A DNA stretch of 8,909 nucleotides from an uncultured Clostridium sp. (GTDB taxonomy: Bacteria; Bacillota; Clostridia; Peptostreptococcales; Peptostreptococcaceae). The notes under the pieces were generated by a model that saw only the letters and a list, made by a program, of their open reading frames with translations, searched no databases and was not told the origin of the DNA. Of the stretch, positions 1-5,873 are shown piece after piece. Location of the stretch: positions 1-8,909 of the forward strand of contig USRS01000092.1 of the NCBI GenBank assembly GCA_900557165.1. The letters are read 5' to 3'. Position 1 is the first letter of the stretch, and each line of letters begins with the position of its first letter. The position numbers were made by a program, and so were the translations under genes.

Positions 1-1
1 T

Positions 2-217
2 AATGTTATTTTAGATTATGTATTTGTCTTTATATTAAATATGGGAATTAAAGGAGCAGCATTTGCAACTGTTATTTCTCAAGCTCTTACTTGTTCAATA
101 ATTATTTATTATTATACTAAAGGTAATTCTAACTTAAAATTAAAATCTTCAAATATAAAATTAAATAAAAACAAAATGGATGAACTTTTCATAAGTTTAT
201 CCATTTATTATTTATAA
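2..217 (+). pseudogene. Truncated MATE-family multidrug efflux protein (internal fragment)
   Basis: The frame is open from the window edge to a TAA at 215-217. It reads NVILDYVFVFILNMGIKGAA followed by FATVISQ, a segment typical of MATE (multi antimicrobial extrusion) cation antiporters. In that family it lies near the end of the first six-helix half, around residues 160-200 of about 450. A basic stretch resembling the inter-half linker follows (KLKSSNIKLNKNK). MATE-like sequence ends near 178; the last dozen codons (MDELFISLSIYYL) read through a hairpin and are not family-like. The whole second half is therefore missing and none of it is seen downstream. The gene start lies outside the window, so its state is unknown. 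A product lacking half of its helices is unlikely to transport. Family identity is confident; the pseudogene status follows from the truncation. Confidence 0.75.
179..206 (-). terminator. Stem-loop at the junction of the MATE fragment and the decayed minus-strand gene
   Basis: ATGGATGAACTT and AAGTTTATCCAT form a 12-bp stem (one G-T pair) around a 5-nt loop. On the minus strand the stem is followed by TTTTGTTTTTATTT, a classic intrinsic-terminator tail, so it probably ended the minus-strand gene whose TGA (189-191) lies in the loop. The plus-side tail is T-rich but weaker, so it may work in both directions. Confidence 0.6.
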
Positions 218-761
218 AATTTACATAATCTCTTAACGTTAATGGTGTTACTTTAACTAAATAGACAATATGTGCTTCTTTAGGTACATTTCATACATAT
301 CATGTTATAATTTACTACTATCTACAATATTTTTAATAATATTTTGTAACTTTTTGTCATCTATCAGTATAGTAATTTAATTTGAACTATTATATATAAC
401 TTTAACTTCGAAATTACATTTCCCAGGTGATAATTCACTATAAATTGCATGATTGTTTTTAGTTATATATACTTCACCACTATCTCCAATTAACTTTTCT
501 TTATGAAATTTATTTAAACCATAGCTAATATCTATCACTATTATGCACGAATTCTCTTCATTTATATAATATAAACCTTTATTCCCAGGAAATAATTACT
601 TTTTTATCTTAATACATATCTTTCACTGAATTATTTACTATGTTATTTTCAATAGTATAACTTTTCATTTCGTTAGTTTTTTATTCTCCACTATTAGTTT
701 CTAAAAATATATAATATTTGTGTCCTATTATATCATTTATAGTATTATTTTGTATTATTTT
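189..761 (-). pseudogene. Decayed gene for an unidentified protein of about 190 residues
   Basis: The minus strand holds protein-like sequence broken by stops and frame changes. The first frame (761 to about 595) includes NNTINDIIGHKYYIFLETNS and is interrupted by TAA at 681-683 and 609-611. Near 593 it shifts to a second frame running to 305, which includes GLYYINEENSCIIVIDISYG and has a TAA at 377-379. Between 305 and 292 it returns to the first frame and ends VPKEAHIVYLVKVTPLTLRD, then YVNFINNKWINL and TGA at 189-191. Codon composition matches neighbouring genes, which suggests decay of a native gene. No start codon is visible: the 5' side runs into the end of the aldo/keto reductase gene. 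I do not recognise the family. Alternating charged and beta-like segments suggest a soluble or extracellular protein, but this is a guess. This entry accounts for the otherwise empty stretch 218-754. Confidence 0.6.
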
Positions 762-1879
762 TCAAAATAAGTGGCAACTTCTTTTAAATTATCTATTATA
801 TGTAAATGCTGAGGACATACTTCCTCACACTGACCACACTCTACACATTCACTGGCTTTGCCAAATGTTTTTGTAAGATTTTTATAGTACTCTCCTTGTG
901 GAGTCCATCCTTTTTCCTTTATCTCTTGCTTATCAGCATTATATAGTGAAAAATATTTAGGTATAGCAATATTCATAGGACATCCATCAACACAATAGGA
1001 ACATGCTGTACATGGAATAGTAATATTTTTATTTATTAAATCTACAACTTGACTAATTAATTTTTCCTCATTTTTATCAAGAGGTTTAAAATCTGACATA
1101 TAACTCGTATTATCTAAAACTTGATTCATATCACTCATACCACTTAGTACCATCATCACATTATCTAAACTTGCTGCAAAACGTATTGCCCATGATGGTA
1201 CAGACATATGAGGATCATATGACTTAAAAACTTCTTCTACTTTTTGTGGTACCTTTGCTAAAGTTCCACCTTTTACAGGTTCCATTACTATTACTGGTTT
1301 ATTATGCTTTTTCGCTACTTCATAACATTTTCTAGATTGTACACCTTCACTATTCCAATCAAGATAATTTAATTGCAGCTGTACAAATTCTATTTCTGGA
1401 TGTTCACTTAAGACTTTATCTAAAAAATCTGCATTATCATGGAATGAAAAACCAATATTTTTTACAAATCCTTTTTCTTTCTTTTCTTTTAACCAGTTAA
1501 AACAATCTAATTTTGTGAAAATTTCATAAGAATGTATACCTATATCATGAAGTAAATAATAATCAAAATATTCAACTCCTGTTTTTTCTCTTTGCTTGTT
1601 AAATATTTTATCTCTATCTTCTTTAGTTTTTATAAATCCTGAATGAAGTTTAGTTGCCAATGTAAAACTATTTCTTGGATATCTATCTACTAAAACTTCT
1701 TTTGCTATATTTTCACTATTAAATCCGCAATACATCCAAGCAGTATCAAAATATGTAAATCCTTTCTCTAAAAATAAATCTACCATTTCTTTTGTTTTAT
1801 TAATATCTACACTTGCTTCATCATTTTCATTTAATAATGGCAATCTCATAAGTCCAAATCCTAATTTTTTAGTACTCAT
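755..1879 (-). CDS. Aldo/keto reductase with C-terminal [4Fe-4S] ferredoxin domain
   Basis: A predicted cytoplasmic oxidoreductase of 374 residues, of the aldo/keto reductase subgroup with a ferredoxin tail (COG1453-like). The N-terminal TIM-barrel part (residues 1-285) keeps the catalytic tetrad: D45 and Y50 in FDTAWMY, K77 in LATKL and H111 in LLHD. The tail has two cysteine clusters, C290-x2-C293-x2-C296-x3-C300-P and C345-x2-C348-x2-C351-x3-C355-P, the pattern for two [4Fe-4S] clusters. Such proteins are common in anaerobes and probably pass electrons between ferredoxin-type carriers and a carbonyl or related substrate; the substrate cannot be read from sequence. The ATG (1877-1879) follows a strong site, AGGGGGAAG at 1885-1893. 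The gene is transcribed alone, divergently from the VRR-NUC gene. Its 3' end overlaps the decayed frame downstream, and no clear terminator follows. The family call is firm; the physiological role is unknown. Confidence 0.9.
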   Translation of the reverse strand: MSTKKLGFGLMRLPLLNENDEASVDINKTKEMVDLFLEKGFTYFDTAWMYCGFNSENIAKEVLVDRYPRNSFTLATKLHSGFIKTKEDRDKIFNKQREKTGVEYFDYYLLHDIGIHSYEIFTKLDCFNWLKEKKEKGFVKNIGFSFHDNADFLDKVLSEHPEIEFVQLQLNYLDWNSEGVQSRKCYEVAKKHNKPVIVMEPVKGGTLAKVPQKVEEVFKSYDPHMSVPSWAIRFAASLDNVMMVLSGMSDMNQVLDNTSYMSDFKPLDKNEEKLISQVVDLINKNITIPCTACSYCVDGCPMNIAIPKYFSLYNADKQEIKEKGWTPQGEYYKNLTKTFGKASECVECGQCEEVCPQHLHIIDNLKEVATYFEK

Positions 1880-1926
1880 TTTTACTTCCCCCTAATTTAT
1901 TGTACTTGTTTATTTTATATAAAGTG

Positions 1927-1954
1927 CATATAGAATAAGTATATTATTTATCAA
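1927..1954 (-). promoter_or_regulatory. Candidate promoter of the aldo/keto reductase gene
   Basis: TTGATA (minus strand of 1949-1954) is followed after 16 nt by TATATG (1927-1932), giving a leader of about 40 nt before the ATG. The -35 box is good and the -10 box mediocre. In such AT-rich DNA chance matches are common. Confidence 0.35.
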
Positions 1955-2037
1955 TTCATTTTTCTATAAATTCTGATAATTATTGTAAAAAATACATTTT
2001 TTAATGTAGTAACTTTTTTGTCTTGCCCTTTGAATAC

Positions 2038-2067
2038 TTGTAATATTATATAATAGCATTATATAAT
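2038..2067 (+). promoter_or_regulatory. Candidate promoter of the VRR-NUC gene with a tandem palindrome
   Basis: TTGTAA (2038-2043), an 18-nt spacer and a perfect TATAAT (2062-2067) precede the gene. The perfect palindrome ATTATATAAT occurs twice, at 2045-2054 and 2058-2067, with 3 nt between; the second copy contains the -10 box. This could be a simple AT-rich promoter or a repressor site. Confidence 0.4.
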
Positions 2068-2101
2068 ATTATTGTGAAATTTTATCTTTGGGGTGAATAT
2101 A

Positions 2102-2479
2102 ATGAAGAAAAAAGAAGCAGATGAGCAAATATCCTTAATGAATTGGGCTAAATACCAAATGGGAAAATACCCTGAACTTAGAATGTTACATCATGTGCCA
2201 AACGGTGGATATAGAAATCAAATAGAAGCTAGAAATCTTAAGTTACAAGGCGTTAAAGCTGGAGTTCCAGATCTGGTACTTCCAGTAGCTAGAGGTGGGT
2301 ATTTTGGTTTATATATAGAATTAAAAGCTGATAAAAATTGTAAAACTAGTAAAAATCAAGAGTTATGGATAGATGATTTAAGAAAAGAAGGATACCATGC
2401 TGGTGTTTGCTATGGTTTTGAAGATGCTGTAAGAGTTATAGAAAAGTACTTATCTATGCCAAAAACTACTGTGCTTTAA
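2102..2479 (+). CDS. Stand-alone VRR-NUC domain nuclease (phage type)
   Basis: A 125-residue protein of the VRR-NUC group within the PD-(D/E)XK nuclease superfamily. The family signature is visible: an N-terminal acidic helix (E5, E8), HHVPNGG at 30-36, GVKAGVPDL at 50-58 with the metal-binding D57, YIELKAD with E73 and K75 as the E-x-K pair, and Q86 followed by W89. Single-domain VRR-NUC proteins of this size are mostly phage or prophage genes, often beside a SNF2-type helicase. Here no other phage gene is present, so it may be a remnant of a mobile element or a domesticated nuclease. The start is taken at ATG 2102 because TTTGGGGTG (2087-2095) sits at the correct distance as ribosome binding site. 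The in-frame GTG at 2093 is part of that site. The frame is intact and the catalytic residues are present, so it is probably active. It is the only intact plus-strand gene here and has its own promoter and terminator. Confidence 0.88.
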   Translation: MKKKEADEQISLMNWAKYQMGKYPELRMLHHVPNGGYRNQIEARNLKLQGVKAGVPDLVLPVARGGYFGLYIELKADKNCKTSKNQELWIDDLRKEGYHAGVCYGFEDAVRVIEKYLSMPKTTVL

Positions 2480-2485
2480 GAAAAA

Positions 2486-2513
2486 TGAGTGTGAAAATTA
2501 ATTTTCATACTCA
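2486..2513. terminator. Bidirectional terminator between convergent genes
   Basis: TGAGTGTGAAAA and TTTTCATACTCA form a 12-bp stem (one G-T pair) with a TTAA loop. The plus side is followed by CTTTTCT. The minus side is followed by five T (2481-2485 read in reverse). It sits 7 nt after the VRR-NUC stop and just before the convergent membrane protein's stop, so it serves both. Confidence 0.8.
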
Positions 2514-2518
2514 CTTTT

Positions 2519-3289
2519 CTATATATCTTTAGAATTCTTTTTTATACCTATTTCATATTGAAATTTAATTTTTTTAGCTTCTTCATCTTTATAATGTTTT
2601 AAATGTTTAAAGAAATCTTCTCTCCCTGTATGTATGGCAAATATAAATTTTTTCTTTCCAAAAAGTTCTTCATTTCTTTTTCTAATATTTTCTTTAAGCA
2701 ATTCGTACTTTATAATTATTTCGTTATCCTGGGCAAATTTTCTTATGCGCATCATTAAGTTCATAGAATAGCTCACATCTATAACAAATACTCCATAGAA
2801 AAAGCCCATTACAAAAGAAAATGTCAAATGATTTGATAACCAATAAAGAGAATTTAATATATGAGGATCAATCAAAAAATAATATATGGCACTTAATATA
2901 GCCCAGAAAAATGAAAATTTAGGACATATAATTCCACCTATATTTCCCCATTCATTTGTATAATCCCATAATTTTATTTTCATCCCTTTGATAAAAATAA
3001 TTCCTGCTATATATTCAATAAATGTTACAATTAAAGCCATAATGGTAAATAAAATTATTCTAGATAAAATAATATTTTTTATAAATGTAATGTTTATTCT
3101 AGCAAGTAAAAATAAAACACATAAACTACATCCGTAAAGTGGTAAGTATGGCCCAATTAAAAATCCTGGATTAATCCACCTATGCTCTTTATTCGCTGAT
3201 GAGAAAAATCTTCTAAAAACTATTTCTATTAACCATCCCACAATACTTCCCACAAAAAATAAAAATGCAATTACTAAAAAATCACTCAA
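2519..3289 (-). CDS. CmpB-family integral membrane protein (putative ABC transporter permease)
   Basis: A 256-residue membrane protein matching the family annotated as putative ABC transporter permease (ABC_trans_CmpB, Pfam PF06541); the name is a prediction and the true function is unsettled. Diagnostic features are GWLIE at 18-22 in the first helix, NPGFLIGPYLPLYG at 40-53, E92 in the third hydrophobic segment, WDYTNEWGNIGGIIC at 108-122, and about five membrane helices (roughly 4-25, 44-64, 74-100, 124-141 and 153-172). The last 75 residues are charged and cytoplasmic. The start is TTG (3287-3289), chosen because GGGGGG at 3296-3301 lies 6 nt upstream and no ATG occurs until residue 84. 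No ATPase gene is adjacent, so the transporter label has no support from context. It has its own promoter and shares a terminator with the convergent nuclease gene. Confidence 0.82.
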   Translation of the reverse strand: MSDFLVIAFLFFVGSIVGWLIEIVFRRFFSSANKEHRWINPGFLIGPYLPLYGCSLCVLFLLARINITFIKNIILSRIILFTIMALIVTFIEYIAGIIFIKGMKIKLWDYTNEWGNIGGIICPKFSFFWAILSAIYYFLIDPHILNSLYWLSNHLTFSFVMGFFYGVFVIDVSYSMNLMMRIRKFAQDNEIIIKYELLKENIRKRNEELFGKKKFIFAIHTGREDFFKHLKHYKDEEAKKIKFQYEIGIKKNSKDI

Positions 3290-3334
3290 TCTTTTCCCCC
3301 CATATCTTTTGATTTAGCTTTTTCTCATATTATT

Positions 3335-3383
3335 ATTTTATACATCTTTTATAGATTATCAATAAAATTATAACAATCTATAA
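3335..3383 (-). promoter_or_regulatory. Promoter of the CmpB-family gene with an overlapping inverted repeat
   Basis: TTGATA (minus strand of 3357-3362), a 16-nt spacer and TAAAAT (3335-3340) give a good sigma-70-type match. A perfect 9-bp inverted repeat, TTATAGATT (3349-3357) and AATCTATAA (3375-3383) with 17 nt between, brackets the -35 box and could be an operator. Confidence 0.5.
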
Positions 3384-3408
3384 TAAATATATAATTTTTA
3401 TATAATTT

Positions 3409-3442
3409 AAGGGAATTATCGCTTTATGCAACAATTCCCCTT
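3409..3442 (-). terminator. Stem-loop terminator after queL
   Basis: On the minus strand AAGGGGAATT (3442-3433) can pair with AATTCCCTT (3417-3409) around a 15-nt loop, starting just after the queL stop at 3446-3448. The downstream tail is AT-rich (AAATTATATAAAAATT) rather than a clean T run, so termination may be partial. Confidence 0.5.
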
Positions 3443-3445
3443 TCA

Positions 3446-4135
3446 TTAATCTCCCACACCAAAGTCTGTATTATTAAACAGCACTTCAATTTTAGGATTA
3501 TCTATTAAAAACTTATATTTTTCTTCAAACCATTTTACAAGTTCTTCATCTCTTTCAACTTGTGAAGAATTATTTACAAATACATTAATAGTTGCATGGT
3601 CAAAATTATTAAGAACTATATCCATATCTCTATCAATCATTTCTCTTGTTTGACCTTTAATTCCTACCATAATACAAGGTGAATCAAAATATTTCTTTAA
3701 TTCTTCAACTGTTTCAAACTTAGCATTTTTATTTAAAAAATTATTTCTAAAGTCATAGTCAAAAGTTTCCACACCTATTTTAAAAGTTATAGGTATATCA
3801 AAGAAATCTCTCATTTGCTGAATTTTCTTTTTATAAATCCAGTGACTTTCAAAGAAAAGTTTTTCTATTTTCTTTTCCTTTACTATTTCTTTTATTTTTA
3901 ATAAAGTAGCTTTTGGAATTTCAAAACAACTTCCTGAATTTATTACTTCCAGTACTTTATATTTTCCTGTAATATTTTCTAATACTTCAAAATTTAATTT
4001 ATTTATTTCTTCTTCATCATTGGAATTATCTAGTATATAATCACAAAAGCTACATTTTCCCCACTTACAAGGAAACGCTTTAAGAAGTACTATTTCCCTT
4101 TGATTTTTATTTGTTACTTCACTATATCTGTCCAT
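3446..4135 (-). CDS. queL: QueL-like radical SAM queuine lyase
   Basis: A short (229-residue) radical SAM protein. Its cluster-binding cysteines are C23, C28 and C31 in FPCKWGKCSFCDY, spaced C-x4-C-x2-C rather than the usual C-x3-C-x2-C. A glycine-containing segment (VINSGSCFE, 64-72) and FKIGVETFD (118-126) follow the order of SAM-binding elements and strands in a radical SAM barrel. As last gene of a queK-qrtT-queL operon under a preQ1 riboswitch, it fits QueL. QueL is the C. difficile-type enzyme reported to split queuine to preQ1, which tRNA-guanine transglycosylase can then insert into tRNA. The ATG lies 2 nt past the qrtT stop, and its ribosome binding site AAAGGAT (4145-4151) lies inside qrtT, so translation is probably coupled. 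Fold and cofactor follow from the cysteines; the precise reaction is inferred mainly from gene context. Confidence 0.82.
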   Translation of the reverse strand: MDRYSEVTNKNQREIVLLKAFPCKWGKCSFCDYILDNSNDEEEINKLNFEVLENITGKYKVLEVINSGSCFEIPKATLLKIKEIVKEKKIEKLFFESHWIYKKKIQQMRDFFDIPITFKIGVETFDYDFRNNFLNKNAKFETVEELKKYFDSPCIMVGIKGQTREMIDRDMDIVLNNFDHATINVFVNNSSQVERDEELVKWFEEKYKFLIDNPKIEVLFNNTDFGVGD

Positions 4136-4137
4136 TT

Positions 4138-4704
4138 TTAATTTATCCTTTGTTGAATTGATAATTTATAGCTTTTTGGTAAAACTGCCACTCCTAAAGC
4201 TACTAATGATACTGCTAAAAATTTATCTGCATAATCAGTGCATACTTGTGTTACAAAAACACTTACTACCATTGGTACATTAAAATGACTTAAAATTTGT
4301 ACTATATAAGAAGATCCTGAAGATGTCACACCTCCAAATAGAAATGCTGCTATACATGCACTAATAATACTAGTTGGAAGTGAGAATACAAATACTCCCA
4401 GTGGTGTTTTTTTACCTTTTAAAAATCCTTTATTATACATTAGTCCTGCAAGAAGACCTGTACTTAGTTGTACTGGTGCAAAATAAATAGAATAAGGATC
4501 AAAAGTAAATCCACTTACTAGTGAACCACATACTCCTGTCATCACTGCATATTTAGATCCTAGTAAACAGGCTATAAGTATAGTCCCTATGGAATCTAAA
4601 TAAATAGGAAGTCTTAAAGTTAAGGCAATTAAAGCACCTATTACATTTAAAGAAATTCCCATCGCCACTAAAGTTAAGTTTCTTATATTCATACTTTTAT
4701 TCAT
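4138..4704 (-). CDS. qrtT: ECF transporter S component for queuine (QrtT-like)
   Basis: A 188-residue hydrophobic protein of the size and helix pattern of an ECF-type substrate-capture (S) component, with about six membrane segments (roughly 9-31, 35-50, 53-66, 74-91, 102-125 and 143-174). After the first helix comes LPIYLDSIGT, a segment seen in many small ECF S proteins, followed by GSKYAVMTGVCGSLVSG. S components bind the vitamin-like substrate in the membrane and rely on a shared energising module (two ATPases and a T protein) that is not in this window. The neighbours, a nucleosidase and a QueL-like enzyme, and the preQ1 riboswitch point to queuine as cargo, as for QrtT of C. difficile. 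The ATG follows GAGGGGG (4714-4720) inside the end of queK, with one base between genes. Membrane topology is clear; substrate is inferred from context. Confidence 0.82.
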   Translation of the reverse strand: MNKSMNIRNLTLVAMGISLNVIGALIALTLRLPIYLDSIGTILIACLLGSKYAVMTGVCGSLVSGFTFDPYSIYFAPVQLSTGLLAGLMYNKGFLKGKKTPLGVFVFSLPTSIISACIAAFLFGGVTSSGSSYIVQILSHFNVPMVVSVFVTQVCTDYADKFLAVSLVALGVAVLPKSYKLSIQQRIN

Positions 4705-4705
4705 T

Positions 4706-5671
4706 TTATATTACCCCCTCAATTGCATCTATCTCTTTTTCATATCCTTTAAATATTCTCTTTAAGAACATTTTCATAAAAGCTTTTTCATCTGTTTCAG
4801 TTAAAACATGAGCATTTGCTTCATTTTTATAGAAGTTAAATGAATCAACTATACTCTGTCCCATGGCAACTCCATCATGGACAACTTCCACATAAGAATC
4901 AAAGCCTTTACATAAATTTCTGTCAATGAAATAAGCAACAGCTAGAGGGTCATTAATAACACATCCTATGATGCCTTCTTGTTCCCAATGGAAATCTATA
5001 TAAAATCTCGTTATTTCCGTTATAAATTTTGATTTTTCCTTATCAAGTCTATTGATAAACTCAATAATGTTTGGTGTTAAAACTATTTTTCTAGTTACAT
5101 CTAATCCTACCATATGAATTTTTTTAGGTAAGTTCTTGTAAGTATAATCAGCTGAATGAGGATCAACCCAGTAGTTAAATTCTGCCACAGGTGAACAATT
5201 TCCGTGAATTCTAAAGGCTCCTCCCATCGATACAAACTCATCTAGATTATTAAAAGCTTCTTTGTCTTTCATTAAAGCCTTTGCAATGTTTGTAAGCGGT
5301 CCTAAAGCTATAATAGATACATCTTTATTATTTTTTAAAGTATCAATTATAAAACCCACTCCATCTTCTAAAATTTCACCTTCTACATCATCATAGAAGT
5401 TTTCACCAATACCATCTTCGCCATGAGTATCCTGTGCTGTTACAAGTTCTCTTTTTAGTGGAAGTTTTTCTCCCACATATACTGGTATGTCTAGCCTTGA
5501 GGCTATTTGAAGTGTTTTTAGAGCATTTTTTGCTCCCAATACAGCAGGTACATTCCCACTTGTAATTGTAAGTCCAAGTACTTCAAGTTCATCTGATGCT
5601 AAAGCTAAAAGTATAGCCAGTGAATCATCTATTCCTGGATCACAATCAATAATTACTTTTCTTTTTTCCAT
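4706..5671 (-). CDS. queK: QueK-like queuosine nucleosidase (IUNH fold)
   Basis: A 321-residue member of the inosine-uridine nucleoside hydrolase family, full length. The calcium- and ribose-binding signature D9-x-D11-P-G-x-D15-D16 is intact. Other family elements are HGEDGIGE (83-90), GPLTNIA (124-130), SMGGAF (148-153), EFNYWVDPHSAD (164-175) and the C-terminal INDPLAVAY (239-247) with D241 as the second-site metal ligand. In most family members the residue before this Asp is His; here it is Asn240, which may reflect a different base. Context in a queuine salvage operon suggests it hydrolyses queuosine to queuine plus ribose, the role given to QueK in C. difficile. As first gene it carries the riboswitch leader. 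Its ribosome binding site GAGAGGAGAT (5677-5686) can be masked by the leader. A generic nucleoside hydrolase is the alternative, but the operon argues against it. Confidence 0.85.
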   Translation of the reverse strand: MEKRKVIIDCDPGIDDSLAILLALASDELEVLGLTITSGNVPAVLGAKNALKTLQIASRLDIPVYVGEKLPLKRELVTAQDTHGEDGIGENFYDDVEGEILEDGVGFIIDTLKNNKDVSIIALGPLTNIAKALMKDKEAFNNLDEFVSMGGAFRIHGNCSPVAEFNYWVDPHSADYTYKNLPKKIHMVGLDVTRKIVLTPNIIEFINRLDKEKSKFITEITRFYIDFHWEQEGIIGCVINDPLAVAYFIDRNLCKGFDSYVEVVHDGVAMGQSIVDSFNFYKNEANAHVLTETDEKAFMKMFLKRIFKGYEKEIDAIEGVI

Positions 5672-5774
5672 TTTTTATCTCCTCTCAATCTTTCTAAAGG
5701 AGATCCTACATGCTTTTTTGCAATAAAAAAGCCGTATCTAAGGATTAACTTAAATACTGCCACTAATTAAGCTA
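5672..5774 (-). promoter_or_regulatory. Expression platform of the preQ1 riboswitch (translational, predicted)
   Basis: Three pairings are visible on the minus-strand RNA. First, AUCUCCU (5704-5698) pairs over 7 bp with AGGAGAU (5683-5677), masking the queK ribosome binding site. Second, AGGAUCUC (5707-5700), overlapping that masking strand, is a perfect 8-nt complement of GAGAUCCU (5802-5795) in aptamer loop L1. Third, CUAGGG (5780-5775) and UAGCUUAA (5774-5767) pair with CCUUAG (5743-5738) and UUAAGUUA (5753-5746), a 14-bp stem with a 2-nt bulge and two G-U pairs. A further small hairpin GCUUUUUU/AAAAAAGC (5732-5725, 5719-5712) lies between. Without ligand L1 could trap the masking strand and leave translation on; with ligand the site is masked. 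Confidence 0.55.
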
Positions 5775-5776
5775 CC

Positions 5777-5810
5777 CTAGTTTTTTATACTTGGAGGATC
5801 TCGAACAAGT
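5777..5810 (-). promoter_or_regulatory. PreQ1 riboswitch aptamer, class I (type 1)
   Basis: The 34-nt RNA read from 5810 down to 5777 aligns without gaps to the B. subtilis queC aptamer as I recall it. P1 is ACUUG (5806-5810) with CAAGU (5789-5793). A 12-nt loop L1 begins UUC (5805-5803), and the A-rich tail AUAAAAAACUA (5788-5778) is the class hallmark. Position 17, the cytosine that pairs with preQ1 in the known structures, is C (5794). Pseudoknot P2 can form from A10-G11 with C31-U32; the U9-A33 pair of B. subtilis is replaced by G9-A33. It lies in the leader of an operon whose last enzyme makes preQ1, so the ligand is the pathway product. Confidence 0.88.
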
Positions 5811-5838
5811 CCCAGATAAATTATCCAGAATTATTTTT

Positions 5839-5868
5839 ATTATAACATATAATTTAAGATATTTATAA
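5839..5868 (-). promoter_or_regulatory. Promoter of the queK-qrtT-queL operon
   Basis: A perfect TATAAT (minus strand of 5839-5844) is preceded by TGT, giving an extended -10 (TGnTATAAT). A weak -35 match, TTATAA, lies 18 nt upstream (5863-5868). Transcription would start near 5831, about 20 nt before the aptamer, leaving a leader of roughly 160 nt. The promoter lies just after the ATPase stop codon. Confidence 0.55.
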
Positions 5869-5873
5869 CTTAT

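Noticed and set aside
189..761. Stop codon reassignment (TAA read as an amino acid) to explain the broken minus-strand gene
   Set aside because: All intact genes in the window end with normal stops, including TAA, and the broken gene also needs frame changes, so simple decay is the better explanation.
1991..2006. Near-palindrome AAAAAATACATTTTTT upstream of the aldo/keto reductase gene
   Set aside because: It is almost only A and T runs, has no loop or tail suited to a terminator, and is expected by chance in such AT-rich spacers.
2093..2101. GTG at 2093 as start of the VRR-NUC gene, adding three residues
   Set aside because: The GTG is part of the GGGGTG ribosome binding site that is ideally spaced for the ATG at 2102, and nothing resembling a binding site precedes it at the right distance.
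5712..5732. Hairpin GCUUUUUU/AAAAAAGC in the queK leader as an intrinsic transcription terminator
   Set aside because: The T run is inside the stem and no T tract follows the hairpin. The 14-bp stem upstream is separated from the T run by 7 nt, so a terminator is not well supported and the translational model fits better.
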